This document shows positions 40,036 through 48,511 of a DNA stretch of 64,000 nt, one piece after another. Position numbers and translations under genes: made by a program. Origin of the DNA: Neorhizobium populisoli (GTDB lineage: Bacteria; Pseudomonadota; Alphaproteobacteria; Rhizobiales; Rhizobiaceae). The DNA lies in assembly GCF_019430945.1 (NCBI RefSeq), contig NZ_JAHYCB010000005.1, positions 579,676 through 643,675 of the forward strand, written 5' to 3'. Within the stretch, counting starts at the first letter, position 1. The number at the start of each line of letters is the position of its first letter. The notes under the pieces are model-generated. The model searched no databases and was not told where the DNA came from. It was given only the letters and a program-made list of their open reading frames with translations.

Positions 40036-42296
40036 GCGACAAGTCTCCTTATCTGCACAGACGACGTCTCCAGTTGGCGAAGATCGGGGAACAGATCGGT
40101 TTCCATCGAGAAAATGTCTATCTGCTCTCCTTCTCGCGACTGTAGACCTGCGGTGAAAGTCGTGGTGAGAAGGTGGAACCGCCCCATGGAAATCATGTTC
40201 GACCAGAACTTGGTTGTCATATTCTGACCGGCTTCATCAAAACCGCCAAACTGGCGCCATTCCGCTGTACGAGCCATCAAAACACGGCCTGAACTAGAGG
40301 CCACCGGCCATCTTGCCGGCGGCAGCAACGGCAAGGTTTCCTCCAGGGCGGAGATTATCGAAGAAATTTGACCGTCTGCACCAATCTCGCCGAACCAACC
40401 TGCGAAGACCGGTGCCAGCTTGACCAAGTTCTTGTTGGACTGCCGCTCGCCAATCAGAAAACAACTTGCGGAAGCAACGTCCGCCGACACCATCAGCGAA
40501 GCCAGTTTCTGGATAGAACGCGGTTCATGCAGGAGAATCGGTGCGGCCATGATCAGCAGTAATTCGCTTTCGACCATGGCGGCCAAACGGTTAAGTACGG
40601 CGTTGTTGCTTTCGCCCTCCTCGGCCACAATGAACCGGCCCGCCCCCGGGAAGAGCCGTTGCAGATGATTTTCAATGAGAGGTGCATCAGCGAGATCGCC
40701 GGCGACCAGTACTTTGAGACCCTGTACGCCGAGTTGCAGAGCAATGGCTTCCAGGCATGCTATTGCCGCGATGGCATCAGCGGATGCGTTCAACAACGCT
40801 GTCGTTGTCGGAACGGCAGCGGCCTCAACAGCCGTTGATCCTGCCGATTCGATCGCATCAGTCGACATCGTTGGGTATACGAGGGAAACTTCATCAATCG
40901 GACCAAAACGGCAGAAGCGGATGGCTGAAACCGCAGTCCTGGGCTGCACATTCTCTGTCCCCAACGCTGAACTGTCCAGCAGTTCAAGCTCCGGAAAAAG
41001 CGCCCCCGCCTCCATGGAGTTTACAGCACCACAAGGCCGCTCTGGTGGCCGGAAAAGCCATTTTGGCATGTTGTCATGGATTGACGCCATGACAAAACCG
41101 GATTCGACAATTGCCGCACCAAACCCCCAGTTCGACATCAATGCTTCCACAGTGGGAATTGCATCAACAGAAAGCCGCAGGGCTTTACCGCCTTCACCGA
41201 GAACATGGGCGGCAACACCTGGCTCCACGCCAAGAGATGCCAGGATATAATTGCGCACGGTATCGTTCTCGGCGGACGGCAAATGAGAAGCGACCAGCTT
41301 AAGCCCAAGCACGCTCTTCAACCAATAAAGCAGATCGGGGGCGAAAATCCTTTCAGTCCCCGTAGCGGGGCGAAGATCGATCTTGAGTTCCGTAAGGCGA
41401 GCGCTGGGTTGGCGGTGGAGTGCTGATTGCAACAACATGCCACCAACCTCACACAGTACGCCAAGATAAGGCTTCTTCCCTGTTGTCGCCAACAATTCGC
41501 CGTAGTGAGGTCCACCTCGGCAAAGAGACGGAAATGGCAGAATAACAAGCTCGACGAGTTCGCCGCCCTGCTCGCAAACCGACATCAGCAGCGGTAAATA
41601 AGGATTGGCAAGCTTTACATCGACAAAGGTCGTCGTATCTGACGCAACCGGTTGCTCCATCAACTGCCGCACGCTATTTTCATGGGCGGGATCGCGTTGA
41701 TAGCAACGCACAATCTGGAAGGTTGCCTCTCCGCCATTTTTGGGAAGCATGCGCAACCGCAGCGTTTCGCGGTCGACAAACCAAATGTCACCCAGGTCAA
41801 AACATGTGTTCGCATCGAATACGAGCATATCCGTGGATGACGCGGGCACCGGATCGCTATCTGCAGGCGGAGCGACCGAACTGTGCCAGCTGATCCGATC
41901 GAAGCGCTTCAGAACCCCCTCGAGCCTCTCCCTTATCGCTGGCGCCCCTCGCGGTCTGCCAAGAGAACGCCCACGAATTTCCAATACCTGTATTGCGTCT
42001 TCCGCGCTTTCAACGCTCTTCCATGCGGACGGCAGGTCAGTCGGATGAAACGGAAATGACGGCGGCACGTGCTGAGAACGCGACCGTCCCTCGACCTTCT
42101 TCTCTGCTTTCTGCTCAGGGGCGGCGGAGCGGGGCGCGTTTTGCGACTCCAGATCGACGGCTTTCTGGGCAACGGTTGTCGCCTTTTGCCGAACCTTCTC
42201 TCCACCCTTTTTCTTAGCCTTTTTAGGCTTGCTCTTCAGCGAGGGGAATATAAGCGATAACGCCTTCCGCAGGTATTTCTTCAGCTTCTTCAACAT
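40032..42296 (-). CDS. Large protein of unknown function with Lys-rich N-terminus; possible degenerate glycosyltransferase
   Basis: A 754-residue protein. It opens with a basic amphipathic stretch MLKKLKKYLRKALSLIFPSL followed by Lys-rich linker sequence, then a poorly conserved linker to about residue 110. The C-terminal third has a GT-A flavour: ESELLLIMAAPILLHEPRSIQKLASLM, followed by RTAEWRQFGGFDEAGQNMTTKFWSNMISMG, which resembles the GGFDE/acceptor region of GT2 enzymes. A clear DxD is not visible, so catalysis is uncertain. Neighbours: downstream of the epimerase and coupled by ATGA to the 510-residue glycosyltransferase. Peripheral membrane attachment through the basic helix is an inference. 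Confidence 0.5.
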   Translation of the reverse strand: MLKKLKKYLRKALSLIFPSLKSKPKKAKKKGGEKVRQKATTVAQKAVDLESQNAPRSAAPEQKAEKKVEGRSRSQHVPPSFPFHPTDLPSAWKSVESAEDAIQVLEIRGRSLGRPRGAPAIRERLEGVLKRFDRISWHSSVAPPADSDPVPASSTDMLVFDANTCFDLGDIWFVDRETLRLRMLPKNGGEATFQIVRCYQRDPAHENSVRQLMEQPVASDTTTFVDVKLANPYLPLLMSVCEQGGELVELVILPFPSLCRGGPHYGELLATTGKKPYLGVLCEVGGMLLQSALHRQPSARLTELKIDLRPATGTERIFAPDLLYWLKSVLGLKLVASHLPSAENDTVRNYILASLGVEPGVAAHVLGEGGKALRLSVDAIPTVEALMSNWGFGAAIVESGFVMASIHDNMPKWLFRPPERPCGAVNSMEAGALFPELELLDSSALGTENVQPRTAVSAIRFCRFGPIDEVSLVYPTMSTDAIESAGSTAVEAAAVPTTTALLNASADAIAAIACLEAIALQLGVQGLKVLVAGDLADAPLIENHLQRLFPGAGRFIVAEEGESNNAVLNRLAAMVESELLLIMAAPILLHEPRSIQKLASLMVSADVASASCFLIGERQSNKNLVKLAPVFAGWFGEIGADGQISSIISALEETLPLLPPARWPVASSSGRVLMARTAEWRQFGGFDEAGQNMTTKFWSNMISMGRFHLLTTTFTAGLQSREGEQIDIFSMETDLFPDLRQLETSSVQIRRLVA

Positions 42297-42419
42297 ACCC
42301 CCTACCTATTCAGTCAGTAGATGCAGGAATCAAATACGACGATTCTCGCATCTTCAAACAACGCCCACGGTGCATGCCTGATCACAATTCCGCTGTAGCA
42401 ACCGTACACCGGCCGAAGA

Positions 42420-43565
42420 TCATCCCATCATTTTCCGCTTGGAAAGCTCCTCGTTAGCTTGATCGAGGCGATCCTCGGGAAGGGGCTGAGCGAGAACCCA
42501 CGACGCAAACCGGGCCAGACCCTGCTCTAACTCGACAGTAGGCACAAGGCCCAAGTGGCTACGAAGCCTGTTCACGTCGGCCATGTTATGCCTGATGTCG
42601 CCCAACCTGAACTGCCCACTCACCCGAACGCGCTCCTCGGCATTAAATGCGCGGCACAAGGATTTGGCTATCTCGAGCACGGGCGTTGCCACGCCGGACC
42701 CCACATTGATGACGCAATTCGGGGAAACCTCGGCTTGAACAGCCTTGGCAAACGCAGCAGCAACGTCAGAGACATGGACGAAATCACGGCTTTCAAGCCC
42801 ATCCTCAAAAATCGGCAGCTCAAGACCACGCCGGATGCGGGTGGAGAAAATGGACAGTATGCCTGTATAGGGGTTGTTGAGCGACTGCCCTTCCCCGTAA
42901 ACGTTCTGAAGACGAAGGATCGCATATCCCACACCGGCGCTCTCGCAAACGATGCGAATGAGATCCTCCTGGGCCAGCTTCGTTGCCGCGTAGACAGAGG
43001 CCGGAGCGGTACGATCATTCTCGCGCGTGGGAACGGCCGTCAGGGCGGCACCCGTATCCGGGCACACAGGTTCCCACTGCCCGGATCGCATTGCTTCAGC
43101 GGTCCGAGAGGATGGTGTTATACGGGCTGCATTTTGCCCGCCTGAATACACATAAGCCCCTTCCCCATATACCGAGCGCGAGGAAGCAAGCACCACCCGA
43201 CGGACAGAAGGAGCCGCGCCGTTGGCGAGGAGGTGGACCAACAAGGCAGTACCCTGCACGTTCTCACGGCAATACCGATCGATTTCGTACATGGATTGCC
43301 CGGTACCCGTTTCTGCCGCCAGATGAATAACGGAATCAACGCCGTCCAGCGCCGCACGAAGATCGACTTCATTGGTGACGGATCCCCTCACGAACTCGAG
43401 ATTTGCCGTATTTGTCAGCCAATCGAGACCATCACCCGGGAGCATGCCATGGATTTGCGGCGCGAGGGTATCGAGCACGCGAACAACGCAACCTTGGCCG
43501 ACGAGCATTGGCACCAGGTGCGACCCGATGAAGCCGGCGCCACCGGTTACCAATATAGTTTGCAC
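42420..43565 (-). CDS. NAD-dependent nucleotide-sugar epimerase/dehydratase
   Basis: A 381-residue extended SDR with GTG start: [15 protein letters not shown] cofactor loop, HLAAETGTGQSM, SSRSVYGEGAY, VYAATKLAQEDL (YxxxK) and LRLQNVYGEGQSL. The substrate is a nucleotide sugar, exact identity unknown. It is the first gene of the leftward polysaccharide block; aagga lies nine bases before the GTG. The product probably feeds the glycosyltransferases encoded next. Confidence 0.85.
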   Translation of the reverse strand: MQTILVTGGAGFIGSHLVPMLVGQGCVVRVLDTLAPQIHGMLPGDGLDWLTNTANLEFVRGSVTNEVDLRAALDGVDSVIHLAAETGTGQSMYEIDRYCRENVQGTALLVHLLANGAAPSVRRVVLASSRSVYGEGAYVYSGGQNAARITPSSRTAEAMRSGQWEPVCPDTGAALTAVPTRENDRTAPASVYAATKLAQEDLIRIVCESAGVGYAILRLQNVYGEGQSLNNPYTGILSIFSTRIRRGLELPIFEDGLESRDFVHVSDVAAAFAKAVQAEVSPNCVINVGSGVATPVLEIAKSLCRAFNAEERVRVSGQFRLGDIRHNMADVNRLRSHLGLVPTVELEQGLARFASWVLAQPLPEDRLDQANEELSKRKMMG

Positions 43566-43899
43566 TCTACTGCATCCTTCTACTGTATTCGTGACAGCAG
43601 TTTATCTCTGGAATTCAGTTAACAACCGTTCGTTTAGAACACGCCCTATGCATTGTCAAATTCCAAGGAGCACCGTGAAATGGCTGAAATCGGCACCTCG
43701 AAATTTGGTGTGACAGCGTTTTCATCGAAAGATTCAGGCGGCTTAAGAGGATTTGACTCGCGCGCCCTCGTTTCGTCCTCAAATAGCACGCAGCCATCCG
43801 CAATTCGTCGAAAGAAGACGCATATTTTCCGGCGTTCTTGTGACTTAGATGATGGCGACCTATTTACGCCGTCACGCCAGGAGTTCAGAGGAGACTTGA
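43566..43899. other. Region upstream of the polysaccharide locus
   Basis: About 330 bases that should hold the promoter of the leftward operon. A rightward frame beginning MAEIGTSKFGV near 43680, with a fair ribosome binding site, stays open past the next gene start, but its composition is not protein-like. I do not call it. Nothing else is seen. Confidence 0.45.
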
Positions 43900-44223
43900 G
43901 TGAGCACCGAATTCGGCCCTTATGTACAGATGCGCAAACTCGCTCAGCAAATGGCCATCCAATATCAGAAGGATATTGACATCGCGCTCGTGCCGCTCCT
44001 CGCTCATTTCATGGATGAAGTCGAAGTGAACGTAGCGTCGGACCGTTTCGACCACTCGGGATTTATGGAAAAGATTCGGGAACCCCTGAAGCTTGATGCC
44101 GAGGTGACATTGGATGATCGTCGCAAGGAGTTTCTGAAAGCCGTTGCGGACGCGCTTCAGGAGCGCATCCAGCGTAAAGCAACGGCGCCGGGCTTGGCTC
44201 CAGAAGTCTCCGGACCGGCCTGA
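43900..44223 (+). CDS. Small conserved-looking helical protein of unknown function
   Basis: A 107-residue protein started by GTG with a very good Shine-Dalgarno (gaggaga). It is acidic to neutral and largely helical (MRKLAQQMAIQYQKDIDIALVPLLAHFMDEVE), with no membrane segment or signal peptide. Codon use matches the surrounding rhizobial genes. I do not recognise a family. It lies between the polysaccharide locus and a convergent regulator-like gene. Confidence 0.55.
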   Translation: MSTEFGPYVQMRKLAQQMAIQYQKDIDIALVPLLAHFMDEVEVNVASDRFDHSGFMEKIREPLKLDAEVTLDDRRKEFLKAVADALQERIQRKATAPGLAPEVSGPA

Positions 44224-44319
44224 TTGCGCCGCAAGGGACGGAGCCGGTGGCCGGGCCAGCCGGTGGCCTTCAGGAGAGCCCTACGTCCGTCCAGCTGTTC
44301 AAGCCGAAATGCCTATCCC

Positions 44320-45225
44320 TCACACGATGGCAAGCCCGTAAGCATTATCAATGATAAGCAGCTTCGCCGCCTGTATCCCGGCATATTGCCTGACGAAATC
44401 CCGCGAAACCCAAAGTGGGGACCGGCCGGCGGTGCCGCTCCAGCCGACGGCATTGCTGGCAGCGGCGGCGGCGAGCGTACGGCCGGCATGGGTGCGCGAC
44501 AGGTTGAGCGAGCGCGCCAAGGCGGAAACGGAATTGATACCCGTCGTCAATCTTTCCTGTTCGGCCAGCGCGGCGATATCCACGCTGGCGACCAGGCGGT
44601 CCATCAGGCTGCCTCCATCATCCACCGAAGCGAAAACCGCATAAAGCGGTGCAGGCCTGCGGATCTCCTCACTGACAAGAAGCCCATGCGCCACATATGG
44701 ATGCATCCTGGGCAGAAGTGTCTGGCTATCTTCCTGAAGCCTGACGACACGCGTGCCGCCGTCGAGCCCATCCAAGGCGCTCAAGTGCAAACCATACCAG
44801 GAAATGAGGGCTGACAAAGCTTCCGGAGCCGGTTCAGCAACGTTTTTGAGGGATGGAAAGGCCTGAACTGGTTTGAGGATGCCGTAATGGAGCACTTCGG
44901 TATAAAACGCGGTCGCTGTATTTCGGCTTGCCAGGCCGTGTTCGACCACGGCCTCGATGAAATATCGCCGCACAAGACCGAGATGTCCGCCGGCCATGCC
45001 TGCAAAATAGTGTGATACGGCAAGATGCGACATCAGCCACCGCTGCTGCGTCGAAAACAGCGAGCCAAGTCTCGGTGCCAATGCCTGCCCCGCCTGCAGG
45101 CCTGCCGCCATCTGATGCACAATCTGAAAGAACCCCGGGCGGGCGAGCAGATCGGCTATCTTCGTTTCGAGTGACTGCATCCGGTCCTGCGGCATGAAAG
45201 AATTCGCTTTGTCTTGCGCTTCCAT
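44320..45225 (-). CDS. Helix-turn-helix protein, possible transcriptional regulator
   Basis: A 301-residue protein. The C-terminal region contains INSVSALARSLNLSRTHAGRTL, which reads as a helix-turn-helix followed by AAAAASNAVGW; the rest is mainly helical (FFQIVHQMAAGLQAGQALAP, AVSHYFAGMAGGHLGLVRRYF). The overall plan resembles MarR/winged-helix-like rhizobial regulators of unknown target. Alternatives for the start are Met11 and Met16. No target operon is suggested by the neighbourhood. Confidence 0.55.
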   Translation of the reverse strand: MEAQDKANSFMPQDRMQSLETKIADLLARPGFFQIVHQMAAGLQAGQALAPRLGSLFSTQQRWLMSHLAVSHYFAGMAGGHLGLVRRYFIEAVVEHGLASRNTATAFYTEVLHYGILKPVQAFPSLKNVAEPAPEALSALISWYGLHLSALDGLDGGTRVVRLQEDSQTLLPRMHPYVAHGLLVSEEIRRPAPLYAVFASVDDGGSLMDRLVASVDIAALAEQERLTTGINSVSALARSLNLSRTHAGRTLAAAAASNAVGWSGTAGRSPLWVSRDFVRQYAGIQAAKLLIIDNAYGLAIV

Positions 45226-45866
45226 CGAAGGGGTCCGGAAAACGCGGAATTGCCTTACTGCGTGTCTGGAACACCCGCAAGATTCTCAGCCTATCAGCAT
45301 GCCAAAAAGACCGGTTTCCCTCGCCTCCGAAGACGCAACCAAGAACAGTCACTTCTTGGAAGTTGAATTTACCGCCTGCCCTGATATGACCGATGAAATC
45401 CGATAGGCGTTACCCCTCTGTCTTGCGCAGGAGTGAGTGCCCGTCGAGGGAAACATGACGGATGCTTGCACCGGGCGCAATACCGTGGCCGGTGTATCGA
45501 CGCGTATTCTTTGTGCGACCGTCTTTTCCGCCTTATCGCTCCTCAACACATCCTGTCTGCCATCCATCGTCGTTGGACAACAGGTGCTTGAACGTAGTCT
45601 TCCGGCGGATCAAGGTTGCGGACACCACACGGCTTGATTCCAACAGGACCGACGGATTTGTCGAACCTCGAGTGAGGATGCCCGCGCGGAAGCTGGGGCC
45701 TGCACGAGAACGCTCGAAATGCCCCGCGTCGGCCAGCACTTATCGTCTTTCAGCCTGCAGGAAATTCATTCACATCATCCGCTGATGAGGCTTGTCTGCG
45801 CGGCGTGCTGGGTTCGGCCTGCGCATCATCCGCTTCCCGGCAACGTAGGATCGGTCTTCGGCGGCA
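45226..45866. other. Gene-poor stretch
   Basis: About 640 bases. Several short frames exist on both strands but none has composition, start site and length that convince me. One of them starts MTDACTGRNTVAGVSTRI near 45455 and has a short hydrophobic run; another is a 68-codon leftward frame near 45739-45533. It may hold promoters or decayed DNA. Confidence 0.4.
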
Positions 45867-46103
45867 TCAGGCCGCAGCATAACCCTTCAGGCCGCCTTCG
45901 AGACGCACCGGGCTTTTTCGCGCCCTCCGCTTGGCACGTACGATGGCCGGCTGAACGATCGGCGCCCGCACGACGGGCTCCATGTCATCCGCCAGACATT
46001 CCTCGGAATAATGATTCTGGTAAGCGCGACTCATGCGCCAGAAGGCGGCAATCAGCCCAACCAAGGCAAGCGATGGAATGAAGACTGCAAGAAGAGCAAG
46101 CAT
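45867..46103 (-). CDS. Small membrane protein of unknown function
   Basis: A 78-residue protein with one N-terminal membrane helix (MLALLAVFIPSLALVGLIAAF) and a basic tail (IVRAKRRARKSPVRLEGGLKG). The ATG follows the excellent ribosome binding site ggaggg. No homologous family is recognised. Confidence 0.65.
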   Translation of the reverse strand: MLALLAVFIPSLALVGLIAAFWRMSRAYQNHYSEECLADDMEPVVRAPIVQPAIVRAKRRARKSPVRLEGGLKGYAAA

Positions 46104-46279
46104 TGAAATCCCTCCAACCCGTATGCCATCTAGCGCTCGGAATCGCTAACACTTGGTTGCGACGAAAAAGTGAGAAATCATCCACGATTCCACATAAACG
46201 CGTAGCCTTACTCAAGGCTGGAACTCCCTTTGCAGCCGGGACGTTGTCCGTCACCGACCGCTACTCCGGAGAACCGATT

Positions 46280-46459
46280 ATGGCTGATGACAAGACCGCG
46301 CAGGAAGCCGTCGAACATATCGACAAGCAGAAAAAAGCCGGAAACCACCCCGCTGCAGGCCCCCATGCGAAATCGCACCTGACCGACAAGGACAAGACGC
46401 CCGGCACCGGCTCGCTGGCCGATCCGGATGCCAAGGAAGCCGATGCTGGCCCCGATTGA
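46280..46459 (+). CDS. Small hydrophilic protein
   Basis: A 59-residue, highly charged protein (MADDKTAQEAVEHIDKQKKA, then HAKSHLTDKDKTPGTGSLAD) with no secondary-structure-breaking hydrophobic segment. Such proteins are often stress-related and disordered in rhizobia. I start it at 46280 because ggagaa lies just upstream; the frame is open further left without protein-like composition. Confidence 0.6.
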   Translation: MADDKTAQEAVEHIDKQKKAGNHPAAGPHAKSHLTDKDKTPGTGSLADPDAKEADAGPD

Positions 46460-46578
46460 TCCCGCCACCTGCACACTGACGAATGCCGGCGCGGCAACTC
46501 GCCCTTGCGACGCCATGGCGCTTGCCCGCTTCAGCAGCCGGGGATAACACCGCATCGTGGACGAACGAGAAGCGGGCA

Positions 46579-46968
46579 ATGGCAGACGAAACCATTACAC
46601 TTTACGAGGCGATCGGCGGCGATGCGACCATTCGGGCGCTGGTGAAACGCTTCTATGAACTGATGGATACGCTGCCGGAAGCCGCCCGCTGCCGCGCCAT
46701 CCATCCGGCAAGCCTCGAAGGCAGCGAAGCGAAACTCTACGATTATCTGACCGGCTATCTCGGCGGCCCTCCCGTCTATGTCGAGAAATACGGCCATCCA
46801 CGGCTTCGCTCGCGCCATTTCGGCGCAGAGATAGGTCCGTCGGAGCGCGACGAATGGATGCTCTGCTTCCGCCGCGCAATGGAAGAGACGATCGAGAACC
46901 CGAAGCTTTGCGACATCATCTGGCCGCCGATCGAACGGCTGGCCCATCATATGCAGAACAAGGAATAG
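46579..46968 (+). CDS. glbO: Group II truncated hemoglobin
   Basis: A 129-residue trHb2 globin. Features: LYEAIGGDATIRALVKRFYELM in the A and B helices, LSRHFGAEIG-like proximal region YGHPRLRSRHFGAEIG with proximal His80, and ERDEWMLCFRRAM with the Trp of helix G typical of group II. Such globins bind O2 and may detoxify NO or peroxide. The start at 46579 gives the usual length; the frame is open upstream. The DUF423 gene starts five bases after its stop. Confidence 0.88.
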   Translation: MADETITLYEAIGGDATIRALVKRFYELMDTLPEAARCRAIHPASLEGSEAKLYDYLTGYLGGPPVYVEKYGHPRLRSRHFGAEIGPSERDEWMLCFRRAMEETIENPKLCDIIWPPIERLAHHMQNKE

Positions 46969-46972
46969 GCCG

Positions 46973-47344
46973 TTGGAACGATTGGACAATCTGCGGCCGT
47001 TGATTCTGTTTGTGAGCGGCTTGATGGGCGCTGCCGGGGTGGCGCTTGCTGCTGCCGCAAGCCATGGCGGCGACACGCTATTCCTCGGCTCGGCCTCGAC
47101 CATGTGCCTTGCGCATGCGCCGGTTCTGCTCGGGCTTTATCTCGGCCACAAACATATTCGCACTGCGACGGTAGCGGCAATGATACTCGGCCTCGGCACG
47201 ATCGTTTTTGCCGGAGACCTCGTCTCACGCCACTATCTCGGCGACCGGCTCTTTCCGCTCGCCGCACCGTTTGGCGGCACGATGATGATGTTGGGATGGC
47301 TAGCCGTGGCGGCGGGCGCCTTTTTCAGAACGCAGAACCGCTGA
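46973..47344 (+). CDS. DUF423 family membrane protein
   Basis: A 123-residue inner-membrane protein with four hydrophobic helices. FVSGLMGAAGVALAAAASHG at the start and PFGGTMMMLGWLAVAAGAFF at the end are DUF423 hallmarks. The start is a TTG with aagga eight bases upstream. It is probably co-transcribed with the globin gene. Function unknown. Confidence 0.8.
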   Translation: MERLDNLRPLILFVSGLMGAAGVALAAAASHGGDTLFLGSASTMCLAHAPVLLGLYLGHKHIRTATVAAMILGLGTIVFAGDLVSRHYLGDRLFPLAAPFGGTMMMLGWLAVAAGAFFRTQNR

Positions 47345-47365
47345 ATTTCGGCGTTGCCGAGACTG

Positions 47366-47590
47366 TCACCAGTCCTGATTGCAGTCGGTGATCTCGCAGG
47401 TATCTTCGTCCGCGGCATTCGCTGCGCATTCCTGAATTGCTCGCTTCAGGGCGGCCTGCCGCGTGCTGTAGCGTTCCGACCAGCCGGAAGCGCCATCCTC
47501 TGCTTCAGCAACGCACCCCCAGGCAAAAGCAGGTGCCGAATGCCCGACAGAAACAAGAAGCAGGACGGAAAGAAGCAGCGTGCGGCGCAA
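47366..47590 (-). CDS. Small secreted cysteine-containing protein (DUF4189-like)
   Basis: About 74 residues with a signal peptide (MRRTLLLSVLLLVSVGHSAPAFA) and a mature part containing four Cys: WGCVAEAEDG, IQECAANAADEDTCEITDCNQDW. RYSTRQAALKRAIQECAA resembles the DUF4189 core. The start is most likely TTG at 47590, preceded by ttggag; reading further upstream would bury the signal peptide. Periplasmic location is expected, with disulfides. Confidence 0.65.
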   Translation of the reverse strand: MRRTLLLSVLLLVSVGHSAPAFAWGCVAEAEDGASGWSERYSTRQAALKRAIQECAANAADEDTCEITDCNQDW

Positions 47591-47662
47591 TGGAATCTCC
47601 AACCAAAAGAGCAAGAGATATTCTTACGCGCAATTTGATAACAATTGCCTGAACGGCGAGAA

Positions 47663-47881
47663 CTATTTTCGAAACGAAAGCACCCTGCCCATTTCGTCAA
47701 TCGGCACGTCCGAAGACTGCGATCTCGATCCGGCCGGGAAGGTCACGACATTGGTCATATCTGCCTCGGCCCGAGCCGTTAGCAGCGCATAAAGCTCGGG
47801 CACCAGACCATCGCCATTCTGCGCGGCCAGCTTATGCAGGCCGATGAAAAGGCTGGCGTCACGACGTTCTTCGTTCATCAT
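47663..47881 (-). CDS. Small protein of unknown function
   Basis: A 72-residue hydrophilic protein (MMNEERRDASLFIGLHKLAA, ending IDEMGRVLSFRK). The start has aaggaacg upstream. It overlaps the DUF2325 gene by 23 bases in another frame, so it is coupled to it. Function unknown. Confidence 0.55.
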   Translation of the reverse strand: MMNEERRDASLFIGLHKLAAQNGDGLVPELYALLTARAEADMTNVVTFPAGSRSQSSDVPIDEMGRVLSFRK

Positions 47882-48281
47882 TGCGTTCCTTCATGGTCTG
47901 AAGCGCCCGCTCCAGACTGGACTTCGAGCCGTTGCGAAGCGGCACGAAGGCGACGCCGAACTTCTTGCAGCCGGTCTTCACCCTCAGACACGCATCATGG
48001 CTGATACAGTCGATGGGGCAGAAGACGCAGTCGACCGACGGCAGCACGGTATCGATGCGGGAAACCGCCTCGCGCAGGCCCCCATCATGATGGATCAGTT
48101 CAGCCCCGAAATTGCTGGCGATTTCGCGAAGATGCGCCACCTGGCAGTCGCGCCCGCCGACATAAAGGAAGCTGCGCACATCAGGCGCGCCATTGTCGCC
48201 GCGTACCGACCCCTGACCCTGGGTCTTGGACATGTCCGCAGCGCCGTTATTGCCGTTCTTCCGCTTCTGCTTTTTCGCCAT
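47859..48281 (-). CDS. DUF2325 domain protein
   Basis: A 140-residue protein. The core YVGGRDCQVAHLREIASNFGAEL, with IHHDGGLREAVSR and VFCPIDCISHDACLRVKTGCKK, is DUF2325, a small Cys-containing domain in proteins of unknown function, some of them associated with redox or phage loci. The N-terminal 40 residues are basic and low in complexity. I start at the ATG at 48281 because ggggag precedes it closely; a GTG four codons earlier is possible. Confidence 0.78.
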   Translation of the reverse strand: MAKKQKRKNGNNGAADMSKTQGQGSVRGDNGAPDVRSFLYVGGRDCQVAHLREIASNFGAELIHHDGGLREAVSRIDTVLPSVDCVFCPIDCISHDACLRVKTGCKKFGVAFVPLRNGSKSSLERALQTMKERNDERRTS

Positions 48282-48511
48282 GGTGCTCCCCACTTGGCAG
48301 AATCTCTGTGGGGCAAAACCCCTTCGATGGCGCGCACCATATTAAAGTTGATTTTCAGAGTAAAGATTAAACTCGACTCTTTTTATCAGGATATATCCGG
48401 CGACCTGAAACGCAGCTTTTCCCTTAAAAATTTACCGTTTGATAAATTTTTTTGCTGTGCTACCTTTTGCGCAATAGTTGTCCATGAATCCGATAAAAGA
48501 GGGAACATAAG

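Noticed and set aside
43653..43979. A 108-codon plus-strand frame upstream of the small helical protein gene
   Set aside because: It overlaps the better-supported GTG-started gene at 43900 and its translation is not protein-like.
45533..45739. A 68-codon minus-strand frame in the gene-poor stretch
   Set aside because: GTG start without a Shine-Dalgarno, and no family features.
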